64,000 nt of DNA, from assembly GCA_964036295.1 (NCBI GenBank), contig OZ038462.1, forward strand, positions 7,501 through 71,500, in the 5' to 3' direction. This stretch comes from Plumapathes pennacea. Lineage: Eukaryota; Cnidaria; Anthozoa; Antipatharia; Myriopathidae. Below, one piece after another: positions 8,797 to 21,499 of the stretch (position 1 is the stretch's first letter; each line of letters opens with the position of its first letter). The notes beneath the pieces were generated by a model that saw only the letters and a list, made by a program, of their open reading frames with translations, did not search any database and was not told where the DNA came from. Made by a program: the position numbers and the translations under genes.

Positions 8797-10807
8797 GGCC
8801 ACGCATCGTGAATAACTAGAGCAAATCATCGTCTAATTAAAACGTCGCGCTTTTCAAAGTTCTAAGCCATTTTTATGCTATATCTCACCAACGGATGACG
8901 ATAGATCACGCAAATGTATCGCAGAATGTCTTCTTATAGTCCCAGGAAGGTTTCCTGAAAGTTTCAAGAGTTTTCAATTTTTGGCCAAAATCGGCCAAAA
9001 ACCCTGGGCTATAGCCTTACGTTTTTGTCAAAATTCCAAGATTTTTCGACCTTCTCCGAATCCCATGAAACTTTCAGGAAATGTTGCTGGGACTATTCCG
9101 ACGCGTTTTGCATAGTTTTTGTAAACTTTTAGGCCACGCGTCGTGAGAAATTACAGCAAATCATCTTCTAATTAAAACGTCGCGCTTTTCAAAGTTCTAA
9201 GACATTTTCTTGCTATATCTCACCAACGGATGACGATAGATCACGCAAATGTATCGCAGAATGTCTTCTTATAGTCCCAGGAAGGTTTCCTGAAAGTTTC
9301 AAGAGTTTTCAATTTTTGGCCAAAATCGGCCAAAAATCCTGGGCTATAGCCTTACGTTTTTGTCAAAATTCCAAGATTTTTCGACCTTCTCCGAATCGCA
9401 TGAAACTTTCAGGAAATGTTGCTGGGACTATTCCGACGCGTTTTGCATAGTTTTTGTAAACTTTTAGGCCACGCGTCGTGAGGAATTAGAGCAAATCATC
9501 GTCTAATTAAAACGTCGTGCTTTTCAAAGTTCTAAGACATTTTGTTGCTATATCTCACCAACGGATGACGATAGATCACGCAAATGTATTGCAGAATGTC
9601 TTCTTATAGTCCCAGGAAGGTTTCCTGAAAGTTTCAAGAGTTTTCAATTTTTGGCCAAAATCGGCCAAAAACCCTGGGCTATAGCCTTACGTTTTTGTCA
9701 AATTTCCAAGATTTTTCGACCTTCTCCGAATCCCATGAAACTTTCAGGAAATGTTGCTGGGACTATTCCCACGCGTTTTGCATAGTTTTTGTAAACTTTT
9801 AGGCCACATGTCGTGAGTAATTACAGCAAATCATCGTCTAATTAAAACGTCACGCTTTTGAAAGTTCTAAGACATTTTCTTGCTATATCTCACCAACGGA
9901 TGACGATAGATCACGCAAATGTATTGCAGAATGTCTTCTTATAGTCCCAGGAAGGTTTCCTGAAAGTTTCAAGAGTTTTCAATTTTTGGCCAAAATCGGC
10001 CAAAAACCCTGGGCTATAGCCTTACGTTTTTGTCAAAATTCCAAGATTTTTCGACCTTCTCCGAATCGCATGAAACTTTCAGGAAATGTTGCTGGGACTA
10101 TTCCGACGCGTTTTGCATAGTTTTTGTAAACTTTTAGGCCACGCGTCGTGAGGAATTAGAGCAAATCATCGTCTAATTAAAACGTCGCCCTTTTCAAAGT
10201 TCTAAGCCATTTCATTGGTATATCTCACCAACGGATGACCATAGATCACGCAAATGTATTGCAGAATGTCTTCTTATAGTCCCACGAAGGTTTCCTAAAA
10301 GTTTCAAGAGTTTTCAATTTTTTGGCCAAAATCGGCCAAAAATCCTGGGCTATAGCCTTACGTTTTTGTCAAAATTCCAAGATTTTTCGACCTTCTCCGA
10401 ATCGCATGAAACTTTCAGGAAATGTTGCTGGGACTATTCCGACGCGTTTTGCATAGTTTTTGTAAACTTTTAGGCCACGCGTCGTGAGGAATTAGAGCAA
10501 ATCATCGTCTAATTAAAACGTCGCGCTTTTCAAAGTTCTAAGCCATTTTTATGCTATATCTCACCAACGGATGACGATAGATCACGCAAATGTATTGCAG
10601 AATGTCTTCTTATAGTCCCAGGAAGGTTTCCTGAAAGTTTCAAGAGTTTTCAATTTTTGGCCAAAATCGGCCAAAAACCCTGGGCTATAGCCTTACGTTT
10701 TTGTCAAATTTCCAAGATTTTTCGACCTTCTCCGAATCGCATGAAACTTTCAGGAAATGTTGCTGGGATTATTCCGACGCGTTTTGCATAGTTTTTGTAA
10801 ACTTTTA
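8797..10807. repeat. Mixed-type satellite segment
   Basis: Starts are 8797 (H head on A body, TGTATCGC), 9132 D, 9467 (A head with GTGC and GTTGC, an I-like body), 9802 C' with a CTTGC body, 10137 F-like (GCCCTTTT, CATTGGTA, GATGACC, CCCACGAAGG) and 10473 A. Several of these are mosaics of the standard types. Confidence 0.8.
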
Positions 10808-11135
10808 GGCCACGCGTCGTGAGGAATTAGAGCAAATCATCGTCTAATTAAAACGTCGCGCTTTTGAAAGCCATTTTTATGCTATATCTCACCAACGGAT
10901 GGCGATAGATCACGCAAATGTATTGCAGAATGTCTTCTTATAGTCCCAGGAAGGTTTCCTGAAAGTTTCAAGAGTTTTCAATTTTTGGCCAAAATCGGCC
11001 AAAAACCCTGGGCTATAGCCTTACGTTTTTGTCAAAATTCCAAGATTTTTCGACCTTCTCCGAATCGCATGAAACTTTCAGGAAATGTTGCTGGGACTAT
11101 TCCGACGCGGTTTGCATAGTTTTTGTAAACTTTTA
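10808..11135. repeat. Type B monomer (328 bp)
   Basis: This unit has the same deletion and is followed by an H head with GAATAACTAGAG on an A-type body. It pairs with the B unit at 21172 (offset 10,364). Confidence 0.9.
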
Positions 11136-12140
11136 GGCCACGCATCGTGAATAACTAGAGCAAATCATCGTCTAATTAAAACGTCGCGCTTTTCAAAGTT
11201 CTAAGCCATTTTTATGCTATATCTCACCAACGGATGACGATAGATCACGCAAATGTATCGCAGAATGTCTTCTTATAGTCCCAGGAAGGTTTCCTGAAAG
11301 TTTCAAGAGTTTTCAATTTTTGGCCAAAATCGGCCAAAAACCCTGGGCTATAGCCTTACGTTTTTGTCAAAATTCCAAGATTTTTCGACCTTCTCCGAAT
11401 CGCATGAAACTTTCAGGAAATGTTGCTGGGACTATTCCGACGCGTTTTGCATAGTTTTTGTAAACTTTTAGGCCACGCGTCGTGAGGAATTAGAGCAAAT
11501 CATCGTCTAATTAAAACGTCGCGCTTTTCAAAGTTCTAAGCCATTTTTATGCTATATCTCACCAACGGATGACGATAGATCACGCAAATGTATTGCAGAA
11601 TGTCTCCTTATAGTCCCAGGAAGGTTTCCTGAAAGTTTCAAGAGTTTTCAATTTTTGGCCAAAATCGGCCAAAAACCCTGGGCTATAGCCTTACGTTTTT
11701 GTCAAATTTCCAAGATTTTTCGACCTTCTCCGAATCGCATGAAACTTTCAGGAAATGTTGCTGGGATTATTCCGACGCGTTTTGCATAGTTTTTGTAAAC
11801 TTTTAGGCCACGCGTCGTGAGGAATTAGAGCAAATCATCGTCTAATTAAAACGTCCCGCTTTTGAAAGTTCTAAGACATTTTGTTGCTATATCTCACCAA
11901 CGGATGACGATAGATCACGCAAATGTATTGCAGAATGTCTTCTTATAGTCCCAGGAAGGTTTCCTGAAAGTTTCAAGAGTTTTCAATTTTTGGCCAAAAT
12001 CGGCCAAAAATCCTGGGCTATAGCCTTACGTTTTTGTCAAAATTCCAAGATTTTTCGACCTTCTCCGAATCGCATGAAACTTTCAGGAAATGTTGCTGGG
12101 ACTATTCCGACGCGTTTTGCATAGTTTTTGTAAACTTTTA

Positions 12141-12475
12141 GGCCACGCGTCGTGAGGAATTAGAGCAAATCATCGTCTAATTAAAACGTCGCGCTTTTCA
12201 AAGTTCTAAGACATTTTGTTGCTATATCTCACCAACGGATGACGATAGATCACGCAAATGTATTGCAGAATGTCTTCTTATAGTCCCAGGAAGGTTTCCT
12301 GAAAGTTTCAAGAGTTTTCAATTTTTGGCCAAAATCGGCCAAAAACCCTGGGCTATAGCCTTACGTTTTTGTCAAAATTCCAAGATTTTTCGACCTTCTC
12401 CGAATCCCATGAAACTTTCAGGAAATGTTGCTGGGACTATTCCCACGCGTTTTGCATAGTTTTTGTAAACTTTTA
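12141..12475. repeat. Extra single monomer in the 10.3-13.9 kb block
   Basis: This unit has an A head (GAGGAATTAGAG), a GACATTTTGTTGC body and a TCCCATG tail. It sits after C'' (11806) and before D, where the partner block has C'' directly joined to D at 22505. The C'' at 11806 has AATCCTGGG and TCGCATG whereas the partner at 22170 has AACCCTGGG and TCCCATG, as in this extra unit. The partner unit thus looks like the head of 11806 joined to the tail of this one. Confidence 0.7.
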
Positions 12476-15154
12476 GGCCACGCGTCGTGAGAAATTACAG
12501 CAAATCATCTTCTAATTAAAACGTCGCGCTTTTCAAAGTTCTAAGACATTTTCTTGCTATATCTCACCAACGGATGACGATAGATCACGCAAATGTATCG
12601 CAGAATGTCTTCTTATAGTCCCAGGAAGGTTTCCTGAAAGTTTCAAGAGTTTTCAATTTTTGGCCAAAATCGGCCAAAAATCCTGGGCTATAGCCTTACG
12701 TTTTTGTCAAATTTCCAAGATTTTTCGACCTTCTCCGAATCGCATGAAACTTTCAGGAAATGTTGCTGGGACTATTCCGACGCGTTTTGCATAGTTTTTG
12801 TAAACTTTTAGGCCACGCGTCGTGAGGAATTAGAGCAAATCATCGTCTAATTAAAACGTCGCGCTTTTCAAAGTTCTAAGCCATTTTTATGCTATATCTC
12901 ACCAACGGATGACGATAGATCACGCAAATGTATTGCAGAATGTCTTCTTATAGTCCCAGGAAGGTTTCCTGAAAGTTTCAAGAGTTTTCAATTTTTGGCC
13001 AAAATCGGCCAAAAACCCTGGGCTATAGCCTTACGTTTTTGTCAAAATTCCAAGATTTTTCGACCTTCTCCGAATCGCATGAAACTTTCAGGAAATGTTG
13101 CTGGGACTATTCCGACGCGTTTTGCATAGTTTTTGTAAACTTTTAGGCCACACGTTGTGAGGAATTAGAGCAAATCATCGTCTAATTAAAACGTCGCGCT
13201 TTTCAAAGATCTAAGCCATTTCATTGCTATATCTCACCAACGGATGGCGATAGATCACGCAAATGTATTGCAGAATGTCTTCTTATAGTCCCAGGAAGGT
13301 TTCCTAAAAGTTTCAAGAGTTTTCAATTTTTGGCCAAAATCGGCCAAAAACCCTGGGCTATAGCCTTACGTTTTTGTCAAAATTCCAAGATTTTTCGACC
13401 TTCTCCGAATCGCATGAAACTTTCAGGAAATGTTGCTGGGACTATTCCGACGCGTTTTGCATAGTTTTTGTAAACTTTTAGGCCACGCGTTGTGAGGAAT
13501 TAGAGCAAATCATCGTCTAATTAAAACGTCGCGCTTTTCAAAGTTCTAAGCCAATTTTATGCTATATCTCACCAACGGATGACGATAGATCACGCAAATG
13601 TATTGCAGAATGTCTTCTTATAGTCCCAGGAAGGTTTCCTGAAAGTTTCAAGAGTTTTCAATTTTTGGCCAAAATCGGCCAAAAACCCTGGGCTATAGCC
13701 TTACGTTTTTGTCAAAATTCCAAGATTTTTCGACCTTCTCCGAATCGCATGAAACTTTCAGGAAATGTTGCTGGGACTATTCCGACGCGTTTTGCATAGT
13801 TTCTGTAAACTTTTAGGCCACGCGTTGTGAGGAATTAGAGCAAATCATCGTCTAATTAAAACGTCGCGCTTTTCAAAGTTCTAAGCCATTTCATTGCTAT
13901 ATCTCACCAACGGATGGCGATAGATCACGCAAATGTATTGCAGAATGTCTTCTTATAGTCCCAGGAAGGTTTCCTGAAAGTTTCAAGAGTTTTCAATTTT
14001 TGGCCAAAATCGGCCAAAAACCCTGGGCTATAGCCTTACGTTTTTGTCAAAATTCCAAGATTTTTCGACCTTCTCCGAATCGCATGAAACTTTCAGGAAA
14101 TGTTGCTGGGACTATTCCGACGCGTTTTGCATAATTTTTGTAAACTTTTAGGCCACATGTCGTGAGTAATTACAGCAAATCATCGTCTAATTAAAACGTC
14201 ACGCTTTTGAAAGTTCTAAGACATTTTGTTGCTATATCTCACCAACGGATGACGATAGATCACGCAAATGTATTGCAGAATGTCTTCTTATAGTCCCAGG
14301 AAGGTTTCCTGAAAGTTTCAAGAGTTTTCAATTTTTGGCCAAAATCGGCCAAAAACCCTGGGCTATAGCCTTACGTTTTTGTCAAAATTCCAAGATTTTT
14401 CGACCTTCTCCGAATCCCATGAAACTTTCAGGAAATGTTGCTGGGACTATTCCGACGCGTTTTGCATAGTTTTTGTAAACTTTTAGGCCACGCGTCGTGA
14501 GAAATTACAGCAAATCATCTTCTAATTAAAACTTCGCGCTTTTCAAAATTCTAAGACATTTTCTTGCTATATCTCACCAACGGATGACGATAGATCACGC
14601 AAATGTATCGCAGAATGTCTTCTTATAGTCCCAGGAAGGTTTCCTGAAAGTTTCAAGAGTTTCAATTTTTGGCCAAAATCGGCCAAAAATCCTGGGCTAT
14701 AGCCTTACGTTTTTGTCAAATTTCCAAGATTTTTCGACCTTCTCCGAATCGCATGAAACTTTCAGGAAATGTTGCTGGGACTATTCCCACGCGTTTTGCA
14801 TAGTTTTTGTAAACTTTTAGGCCACATGTCGTGAGTAATTACAGCAAATCATCGTCTAATTAAAACGTCACGCTTTTGAAAGTTCTAAGACATTTTGTTG
14901 CTATATCTCACCAACGGATGACGATAGATCACGCAAATGTATTGCAGAATGTCTTCTTATAGTCCCAGGAAGGTTTCCTGAAAGTTTCAAGAGTTTTCAA
15001 TTTTTGGCCAAAATCGGCCAAAAACCCTGGGCTATAGCCTTACGTTTTTGTCAAAATTCCAAGATTTTTCGACCTTCTCCGAATCGCATGAAACTTTCAG
15101 GAAATGTTGCTGGGACTATTCCGACGCGTTTTGCATAGTTTTTGTAAACTTTTA

Positions 15155-16495
15155 GGCCATGCGTTGTGAGGAATTAGAGCAAATCATCGTCTAATTAAAA
15201 CGTCGCCCTTTTCAAAGTTCTAAGCCATTTCATTGGTATATCTCACCAACGGATGACCATAGATCACGCAAATGTATTGCAGAATGTCTTCTTATAGTCC
15301 CACGAAGGTTTCCTGAAAGTTTCAAGAGTTTTCAATTTTTTGGCCAAAATCGGCCAAAAGCCCTGGGCTATAGCCTTACGTTTTTGTCAAAATTCCAAGA
15401 TTTTTCGACCTTTTCCGAATCGCATGAAACTTTCAGGAAATGTTGCTGGGACTATTCCGACGCGTTTTGCATAGTTTTTGTAAACTTTTAGGCCACGCGT
15501 TGTGAGTAATTAGAGCAAATCATCGTCTAATTAAAACGTCGCGCTTTTTAAAGTTCTAAGCCATTTTATTGCTATATCTCACCAACGGATGGCGATAGAT
15601 CACGCAAATGTATTGCAGAATGTCTTCTTATAGTCCCAGGAAGGTTTCCTGAAAGTTTCAAGAGTTTTCAATTTTTGGCCAAAATCGGCCAAAAACCCTG
15701 GGCTATAGCCTTACGTTTTTGTCAAAATTCCAAGATTTTTCGACCTTCTCCGAATCGCATGAAACTTTCAGGAAATGTTGCTGGGACTATTCCGACGCGT
15801 TTTGCATAGTTTTTGTAAACTTTTAGGCCACATGTCGTGAGTAGTTACAGCAAATCATCGTCTAATTAAAACGTCCCGCTTTTGAAAGTTCTAAGACATT
15901 TTGTTGCTATATCTCACCAACGGATGACGATAGATCACGCAAATGTATTGCAGAATGTCTTCTTATAGTCCCAGGAAGGTTTCCTGAAAGTTTCAAGAGT
16001 TTTCAATTTTTGGCCAAAATCGGCCAAAAACCCTGGGCTATAGCCTTACGTTTTTGTCAAAATTCCAAGATTTTTCGACCTTCTCGGAATCCCATGAAAC
16101 TTTCAGGAAATGTTGCTGGGACTATTCCGACGCGTTTTGCATAGTTTTTGTAAACTTTTAGGCCACGCGTCGTGAGAAATTACAGCAAATCATCTTCTAA
16201 TTAAAACGTCGCGTTTTTCAAAGTTCTAAGACATTTTCTTGCTATATCTCACCAACGTATGACGATAGATCACGCAAATGTATCGCAGAATGTCTTCTTA
16301 TAGTCCCAGGAAGGTTTCCTGAAAGTTTCAAGAGTTTTCAATTTTTGGCCAAAATCGGCCAAAAATCCTGGGCTATAGCCTTACGTTTTTGTCAAAATTC
16401 CAAGATTTTTCGACCTTCTCCGAATCGCATGAAACTTTCAGGAAATGTTGCTGGGACTATTCCGACGCGTTTTGCATAGTTTTTGTAAACTTTTA
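15155..16495. repeat. Four-monomer insertion F-G-C-D (1341 bp)
   Basis: This 1341-bp stretch is absent from the corresponding place in the left copy (between 1453 and 1788). The order F-G-C-D is the same as the sequence joining successive units of the 7-monomer repeat at 22.5-26.5 kb. It therefore looks like a segment brought in from that class of units by unequal exchange. The F unit is atypical: CATGCGTTG head, GATGACC, and CCCACGAAGG in place of CCCAGGAAGG. The last change also occurs in the F-like unit at 10137. Confidence 0.75.
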
Positions 16496-16830
16496 GGCCA
16501 CGCGTCGTGAAGAATTAGAGCAAATCATCGTCTAATTAAAACGTCGCGCTTTTCAAAGTTCTAAGCCATTTTTATGCTATATCTCACCAACGGATGACGA
16601 TAGATCACGCAAATGTATTGCAGAATGTCTTCTTATAGTCCCAGGAAGGTTTCCTGAAAGTTTCAAGAGTTTTCAATTTTTGGCCAAAATCGGCCAAAAA
16701 CCCTGGGCTATAGCCTTACGTTTTTGTCAAATTTCCAGGATTTTTCGACCTTCTCCGAATCGCATGAAACTTTCAGGAAATGTTGCTGGGATTATTCCGA
16801 CGCGTTTTGCATAGTTTTTGTAAACTTTTA

Positions 16831-17158
16831 GGCCACGCGTCGTGAGGAATTAGAGCAAATCATCGTCTAATTAAAACGTCGCGCTTTTGAAAGCCATTTT
16901 TATGCTATATCTCACCAACGGATGGCGATGGATCACGCAAATGTATTGCAGAATGTCTTCTTATAGTCCCAGGAAGGTTTCCTGAAAGTTTCAAGAGTTT
17001 TCAATTTTTGGCCAAAATCGGCCAAAAACCCTGGGCTATAGCCTTACGTTTTTGTCAAAATTCCAAGATTTTTCGACCTTTTCCGAATCGCATGAAACTT
17101 TCAAGAAATGCTGCTGGGACTATTCCGACGCGTTTTGCATAGTTTTTGTAAACTTTTA
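16831..17158. repeat. Type B monomer (328 bp)
   Basis: This is the duplicate of the B unit at 2123, sharing GATGGATC just after the deletion site. Confidence 0.9.
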
Positions 17159-17748
17159 GGCCACGCGTCGTGAGTAATTAGAGCAAATCATCGTCTAATT
17201 AAAACGTCGCGCTTTTCAAAGTTCTAAGCCATTTTATTGCTATATCTCACCAACGGATGGCGATAGATCACGCAAATCTATGGCAGAATGCCTTCTTATA
17301 GTCCCAGGAAGGTTTCCTGAAAGTTTCAAGAGTTTTCAATTTTTGGCCAAAATCGGCCAAAAACCCTGGGCTATAGCCTTACGTTTTTGTCAAAATTCCA
17401 AGATTTTTCGACCTTTTCCGAATCGCATGAAACTTTCAAGAAATGCTGCTGGGACTCTTCCCACGCGTTTTGCAAAGTTTTTGTAAACTTTTAGGCCACG
17501 CGTCGTGAGTAGTTAGAGCAAATCATCGTCTAATTAAAACGTCGCGCTTTTCAAATTTCTAAGCCATTTTATTGCTATATCTCACCAACGGATGGCGATA
17601 GATCACGCAAATCTATTGCAGAATGCCTTCTTATAGTCCCAGGAAGGTTTCCTGAAAGTTTCAAGAGTTTTCAATTTTTGGCCAAAATCGGCCAAAAACC
17701 CTGGGCTATAGCCTTACGTTTTTGTCAAAATTCCAAGATTTTTCGACC

Positions 17749-19583
17749 TGTTCCGAATCGCATGAAACTTTCAGGAAATGTTGCTGGGACTATTCCGACG
17801 CGTTTTGCATAGTTTTTGTAAACTTTTAGGCCACATGTCGTGAGTAGTTACAGCAAATCATCGTCTAATTAAAACGTCCCGCTTTTGAAAGTTCTAAGAC
17901 ATTTTGTTGCTATATCTCACCAACGGATGACGATAGATCACGCAAATGTATTGCAGAATGTCTTCTTATAGTCCCAGGAAGGTTTCCTGAAAGTTTCAAG
18001 AGTTTTCAATTTTTGGCCAAAATCGGCCAAAAACCCTGGGCTATAGCCTTACGTTTTTGTCAAAATTCCAAGATTTTTCGACCTTTTCCGAATCCCATGA
18101 AACTTTCAGGAAATGTTGCTGGGACTATTCCGACGCGTTTTGCATAGTTTTTGTAAACTTTTAGGCCACGCGTCGTGAGAAATTACAGCAAATCATCTTC
18201 TAATTAAAACGTCGCGCTTTTCAAAGTTCTAAGACATTTTCTTGCTATATCTCACCAACGGATGACGATAGATCACGCAAATGTATTGCAGAATGTCTTC
18301 TTATAGTCCCAGGAAGGTTTCCTGAAAGTTTCAAGAGTTTTCAATTTTTGGCCAAAATCGGCCAAAAATCCTGGGCTATAGCCTTACGTTTTTGTCAAAA
18401 TTCCAAGATTTTTCGACCTTCTCCGAATCGCATGAAACTTTCAGGAAATGTTGCTGGGACTATTCCGACGCGTTTTGCATAGTTTTTGTAAACTTTTAGG
18501 CCACACGTGGTGAGGAATTAGAGCAAATCATCGTCTAATTAAAACGTCGCGCTTTTCAAAGATCTAAGCCATTTCATTGCTATATCTCACCAACGGATGG
18601 CGATAGATCACGCAAATGTATTGCAGAATGTCTTCTTATAGTCCCAGGAAGGTTTCCTAAAAGTTTCAAGAGTTTTCAATTTTTGGCCAAAATCGGCCAA
18701 AAACCCTGGGCTATAGCCTTACGTTTTTGTCAAAATTCCAAGATTTTTCGACCTTTTCCGAATCGCATGAAACTTTCAGGAAATGTTGCTGGGACTATTC
18801 CCACGCGTTTTGCATAGTTTTTGTAAACTTTTAGGCCACGCGTCGTGAGTAATTAGAGAAAATCATCGTCTAATTAAAACGTCGCGCTTTTCAAAGTTCT
18901 AAGCCATTTTATTGCTATATCTCACCAACGGATGGCGATAGATCACGCAAATGTATTGCAGAATGTCTTCTTATAGTCCCAGGAAGGTTTCCTGAAAGTT
19001 TCAAGAGTTTTCAATTTTTGGCCAAAATCGGCCAAAAACCCTGGGCTATAGCCTTACGTTTTTGTCAAAATTCCAAGATTTTTCGACCTTCTCCGAATCG
19101 CATGAAACTTTCAGGAAATGTTGCTGGGACTATTCCGACGCGGTTTGCATAGTTTTTGTAAACTTTTAGGCCACGCATCGTGAATAATTAGAGCAAATCA
19201 TCGTCTAATTAAAACGTCGCGCTTTTCAAAGTTCTAAGACATTTTGTTGCTATATCTCACCAACGGATGACGATAGATCACGCAAATGTATTGCAGAATG
19301 TCTTCTTATAGTCCCAGGAAAGTTTCCTAAAAGTTTCAAGAGTTTTCAATTTTTTGGCCAAAATCGGCCAAAAACCCTGGGCTATAGCCTTACGTTTTTG
19401 TCAAAATTCCAAGATTTTTCGACCTTCTCCGAAACGCATGAAACTTTCAGGAAATGTTGCTGGGACTATTCCGACGCGTTTTGCATAGTTTTTGTAAACT
19501 TTTAGGCCACGCATCGTGAATAATTAGAGCAAATCATCGTCTAATTAAAACGTCGCGCTTTTCAAAGTTCTAAGACATTTTCT
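17749..19583. repeat. Mixed-type segment C-D-E-G2-H-chimera
   Basis: Starts are 17829 C, 18164 D with TGTATTGC, 18499 E with CACGTGGTG, 18834 G2 with GAGAAAATC, 19169 H (six T, CCGAAACGC) and 19505, which has an H/I head, a D-like body (GCGC, CTTGC) and an A-type tail. The E-G2-H order is the same as at 60715 and links this region to the right-hand end of the window. Confidence 0.8.
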
Positions 19584-19838
19584 TGCTATATCTCACCAAC
19601 GGATGACGATAGATCACGCAAATGTATTGCAGAATGTCTTCTTATAGTCCCAGGAAGGTTTCCTGAAAGTTTCAAGAGTTTTCAATTTTTGGCCAAAATC
19701 GGCCAAAAACCCTGGGCTATAGCCTTACGTTTTTGTCAAATTTCCAAGATTTTCGACCTTCTCCGAATCGCATGAAACTTTCAGGAAATGTTGCTGGGAT
19801 TATTCCGACGCGTTTTGCATAGTTTTTGTAAACTTTTA

Positions 19839-20166
19839 GGCCACGCGTCGTGAGGAATTAGAGCAAATCATCGTCTAATTAAAACGTCGCGCTTTTGAAA
19901 GCCATTTTTATGCTATATCTCACCAACGGATGGCGATAGATCACGCAAATGTATTGCAGAATGTCTTCTTATAGTCCCAGGAAAGTTTCCTGAAAGTTTC
20001 AAGAGTTTTCAATTTTTGGCCAAAATCGGCCAAAAACCCTGGGCTATAGCGTTACGTTTTTGTCAAAATTCCAAGATTTTTCGACCTTCTCCGAATCGCA
20101 TGAAACTTTCAGGAAATGTTGCTGGGACTATTCCGACGCGGTTTGCATAGTTTTTGTAAACTTTTA
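19839..20166. repeat. Type B monomer (328 bp)
   Basis: This is the duplicate of the B unit at 6808 (offset 13,031), including GGAAAGTTTCC and TAGCGTTA. Confidence 0.9.
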
Positions 20167-21171
20167 GGCCACGCATCGTGAATAATTACAGCAAATCATC
20201 GTCTAATTAAAACGTCGCGCTTTTCAAAGTTCTAAGACATTTTGTTGCTATATCTCACCAACGGATGACGATAGATCACGCAAATGTATTGCAGAATGTC
20301 TTCTTATAGTCCCAGGAAGGTTTCCTGAAAGTTTCAAGAGTTTTCAATTTTTGGCCAAAATCGGCCAAAAACCCTGGGCTATAGCCTTACGTTTTTGTCA
20401 AAATTCCAAGATTTTTCGACCTTTTCCGAATCGCATGAAACTTTCAGGAAATGTTGCTGGGACTATTCCGACGCGTTTTGCATAGTTTTTGTAAACTTTT
20501 AGGCCACGCGTCGTGAGAAATTACAGCAAATCATCGTCTAATTAAAACGTCGCGCTTTTCAAAGTTCTAAGACATTTTGTTGCTATATCTCACCAACGGA
20601 TGACGATAGATCACGCAAATGTATTGCAGAATGTCTTCTTATAGTCCCAGGAAGGTTTCCTGAAAGTTTCAAGAGTTTTCAATTTTTGGCCAAAATCGGC
20701 CAAAAATCCTGGGCTATAGCCTTACGTTTTTGTCAAAATTCCAAGATTTTTCGACCTTCTCCGAATCGCATGAAACTTTCAGGAAATGTTGCTGGGACTA
20801 TTCCGACGCGTTTTGCATAGTTTTTGTAAACTTTTAGGCCACGCGTCGTGAGGAATTAGAGCAAATCATCGTCTAATTAAAACGTCGCGCTTTTCAAAGT
20901 TCTAAGCCATTTTTATGCTATATCTCACCAACGGATGACGATAGATCACGCAAATGTATTGCAGAATGTCTTCTTATAGTCCCAGGAAGGTTTCCTGAAA
21001 GTTTCAAGAGTTTTCAATTTTTGGCCAAAATCGGCCAAAAACCCTGGGCTATAGCCTTACGTTTTTGTCAAATTTCCAAGATTTTTCGACCTTCTCCGAA
21101 TCGCATGAGACTTTCAGGAAATGTTGCTGGGATTATTCCGACGCGTTTTGCATAGTTTTTGTAAACTTTTA

Positions 21172-21499
21172 GGCCACGCGTCGTGAGGAATTAGAGCAAA
21201 TCATCGTCTAATTAAAACGTCGCGCTTTTGAAAGCCATTTTTATGCTATATCTCACCAACGGATGGCGATAGATCACGCAAATGTATTGCAGAATGTCTT
21301 CTTATAGTCCCAGGAAGGTTTCCTGAAAGTTTCAAGAGTTTTCAATTTTTGGCCAAAATCGGCCAAAAACCCTGGGCTATAGCCTTACGTTTTTGTCAAA
21401 ATTCCAAGATTTTTCGACCTTCTCCGAATCGCATGAAACTTTCAGGAAATGTTGCTGGGACTATTCCGACGCGGTTTGCATAGTTTTTGTAAACTTTTA
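21172..21499. repeat. Type B monomer (328 bp), last in the window
   Basis: This is the rightmost 328-bp unit. None occurs in the remaining 42.5 kb. Confidence 0.9.

Larger units (their letters stand above)
6552..9062. repeat. Duplicated block around B monomers (partner 19584-21765)
   Basis: The order (A tail)-B-H'-D'-A-B matches 19584 onward. The offset is 13,031 between the 1-bp deletion near 19751 and the second B unit, then 12,703 after the extra B unit. Differences found include a 1-bp deletion near 19751, GAGGATTTAG (7814) against GAGGAATTAG, GAGACTTTC near 21108, and GAATAACTAG (8810) against GAATAATTAG. The block ends where the 8797 unit has TCCCATG (9063) and its partner TCGCATG (21766). 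Confidence 0.8.
10330..13868. repeat. Duplicated block B-H/A-A-C''-(extra)-D-A-E-A' (partner 20693-23897)
   Basis: Units at 10473, 10808, 11136, 11471 and 11806 match 20837, 21172, 21500, 21835 and 22170 at offset 10,364. Units 12476 D, 12811 A, 13146 E and 13481 A' match 22505, 22840, 23175 and 23510 at offset 10,029. The change of 335 bp is one extra monomer in this copy. The A' units differ (CCAATTTTATGC here, CCATTTTTATGC there). The CCAATTTT form recurs at 25856, so this copy resembles the second 7-mer unit at that site. Confidence 0.8.
13892..17748. repeat. Duplicated block, right copy (partner 525-3040)
   Basis: This copy has the same rare marks as the left copy: ACTTCGCGC at about 14531, CCAGGATTT at about 16736, and TCTATGGC at about 17277. 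It contains four extra monomers (F-like, G, C, D; starts 15155, 15491, 15826, 16161) between C' at 14820 and A at 16496. Private changes include CGGAATCCC near 16084 and CAACGTATG near 16254. Confidence 0.85.

Noticed and set aside
8797..9131. Inverted monomers or strand switches
   Set aside because: I looked for GGCCTAAAAGTTTAC-type (reverse) junctions on the plus strand and found none. The apparent reverse matches come from the internal quasi-palindrome.
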